The notes under the pieces were generated by a model. That model saw only the letters and a program-made list of their open reading frames with translations. It was not told the DNA's origin and did not search any database. This document shows, piece after piece, positions 6,978 through 7,560 of a stretch of 7,560 bases of DNA (its first letter is position 1; every line of letters begins with the position of its first letter). Source of the DNA: Pseudomonadota bacterium (lineage in GTDB: Bacteria > Pseudomonadota > Gammaproteobacteria > Burkholderiales > Burkholderiaceae_D); assembly GCA_023389425.1 (NCBI GenBank), contig JAEWEK010000234.1:1-7560 (forward strand), in the 5' to 3' direction. Position numbers and translations under genes: made by a program.

Positions 6978-7560
6978 CCGCCTTGCGCGGCCAGCGCGCG
7001 GTATGAACGTGCGAGGAAGTCGTAGACCAGCACTTCGAACTCGCGGTTCTGCGACATGAACAGGCGGTTGCAGAGCATGTGGACGTGGCCGGCGACAATC
7101 GACAGCTGCGGGTCGGCCGCCAGCAGGGGAGCCGCCAGCGCGCTGCGGCGCGCGGACACGCCATCGAGCAGGCGCGCCAGTGCCGATGACCATGCCGGCG
7201 CCCGCGAATCGCGGCGCAGGGCCGCCAGCATCTCGCGCGAGTGGCGCCGGTACCAGTCGCCCAGCGCGCCTTGGCGACGCCTGGACAGCCTGAATTCGTC
7301 GCGGTAGCCGCTCGCCAGCCTCTCCGCCAGTTCGAGCTTCTGTCCGGCCGACATGCCGAAGTCGCGCAGCAGGGCATCGATGGCGAGCAGCGCGGCCGAC
7401 CAGCGCGCGGGCGGCGCGTTGTCGCCGCACAGGATGGCGGTGGCGAGTTCGCTGTCGATGCAGAACAGCGCTTCGCTGGCGGCGATGTATTCGCGGCCGC
7501 CGTAACGGATGGTCTCGCGCTCATAGGCGGCGAATTCGAAGCGAGCGAGCAGGCCGCGTT
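6974..7560 (-). CDS. LanB-like lantibiotic dehydratase, C-terminal SpaB_C domain (partial, 5' end outside window)
   Basis: The frame is open from the right edge to a TGA at 6974-6976, giving about 194 C-terminal residues. They match the SpaB_C / 'thiopeptide-type bacteriocin biosynthesis' domain. YERETIRYGG (codons 7525-7496) is followed by EALFCIDSELA, the family's hallmark block. HVHMLCNRL carries a His (7079-7081) 35 residues from the end, about where the elimination-domain His961 lies in NisB. In full-length class I dehydratases this domain removes glutamate from tRNA-glutamylated Ser/Thr to leave dehydroalanine or dehydrobutyrine. The N-terminal glutamylation domain would lie beyond the edge, so a stand-alone or split SpaB_C protein cannot be excluded. 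An internal ATG at 7354 could be mistaken for a start, but the hallmark residues lie upstream of it. The stop overlaps the HlyD start, so dehydratase and adaptor form one operon that continues off the edge. Confidence 0.85.
   Translation of the reverse strand, partial: RGLLARFEFAAYERETIRYGGREYIAASEALFCIDSELATAILCGDNAPPARWSAALLAIDALLRDFGMSAGQKLELAERLASGYRDEFRLSRRRQGALGDWYRRHSREMLAALRRDSRAPAWSSALARLLDGVSARRSALAAPLLAADPQLSIVAGHVHMLCNRLFMSQNREFEVLVYDFLARSYRALAAQGG
6981..6984 (-). promoter_or_regulatory. Shine-Dalgarno that bears on the HlyD start
   Basis: On the minus strand AAGG (6984-6981) lies only three bases before the ATG at 6977 but nine bases before the in-frame ATG at 6971. Spacing favours initiation at 6971 (MEQGSLF), whereas the ATGA overlap favours re-initiation at 6977. 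The two choices differ by two residues. Confidence 0.45.

Noticed and set aside
5589..7025. A 478-codon open frame on the plus strand opposite the HlyD and LanB-like genes
   Set aside because: The composition is shadow-like, there is no ribosome binding site or domain, and the opposite strand carries clear family motifs over the same span.
6978..7430. N-terminal extension of the HlyD frame up to an ATG at 7430
   Set aside because: The extension is an Arg/Pro-rich shadow of the LanB-like gene in another frame; HlyD family similarity begins at MTMEQGSLF.

Overview
The window (about 65-70 % G+C in the genes by eye) looks like a chromosomal segment of a betaproteobacterium. An Oxalobacteraceae member close to Massilia or Duganella is my best guess, based on protein style, codon use and the palindromic intergenic repeats. 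That placement is inference; no rRNA or other phylogenetic marker is present.

Layout: (1) Positions 39-1040, minus strand: a D-2-hydroxyacid dehydrogenase family protein. (2) Positions 1041-1396: an AT-richer divergent intergenic region holding the control signals of the dehydrogenase and of pckG. (3) Positions 1397-3262, plus strand: a complete GTP-dependent phosphoenolpyruvate carboxykinase (pckG), followed by a strong intrinsic terminator at 3296-3322. (4) Positions 3478-5592, plus strand: a peptidase-containing (C39) ABC exporter of the CvaB/RaxB/LanT type. (5) Positions 5661-6977, minus strand: an HlyD/CvaA-type membrane fusion protein, convergent with the exporter. (6) Positions 6974-7560, minus strand: the C-terminal end of a protein with a SpaB_C / 'thiopeptide-type bacteriocin biosynthesis' domain, the glutamate-elimination part of a class I lanthipeptide dehydratase (LanB-like). 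It runs off the right edge and its stop overlaps the HlyD start (ATGA).

The left half is housekeeping metabolism (gluconeogenesis and an oxidoreductase). The right half is the edge of a ribosomal-peptide (RiPP) biosynthesis and export locus. A LanB-like enzyme would dehydrate Ser/Thr of a precursor. The C39-ABC protein would cut the leader, probably at a double-glycine-type site, and export the product. The HlyD protein would link it to an outer-membrane TolC-type channel. No convincing precursor peptide, cyclase (LanC) or immunity gene is visible here; they should lie beyond position 7560.

Three copies of a short palindromic repeat (core TTCCCGC-GCAG-GCGGGAA or a variant) sit just beyond gene 3' ends, at 6-34, 3347-3375 and 5620-5637.
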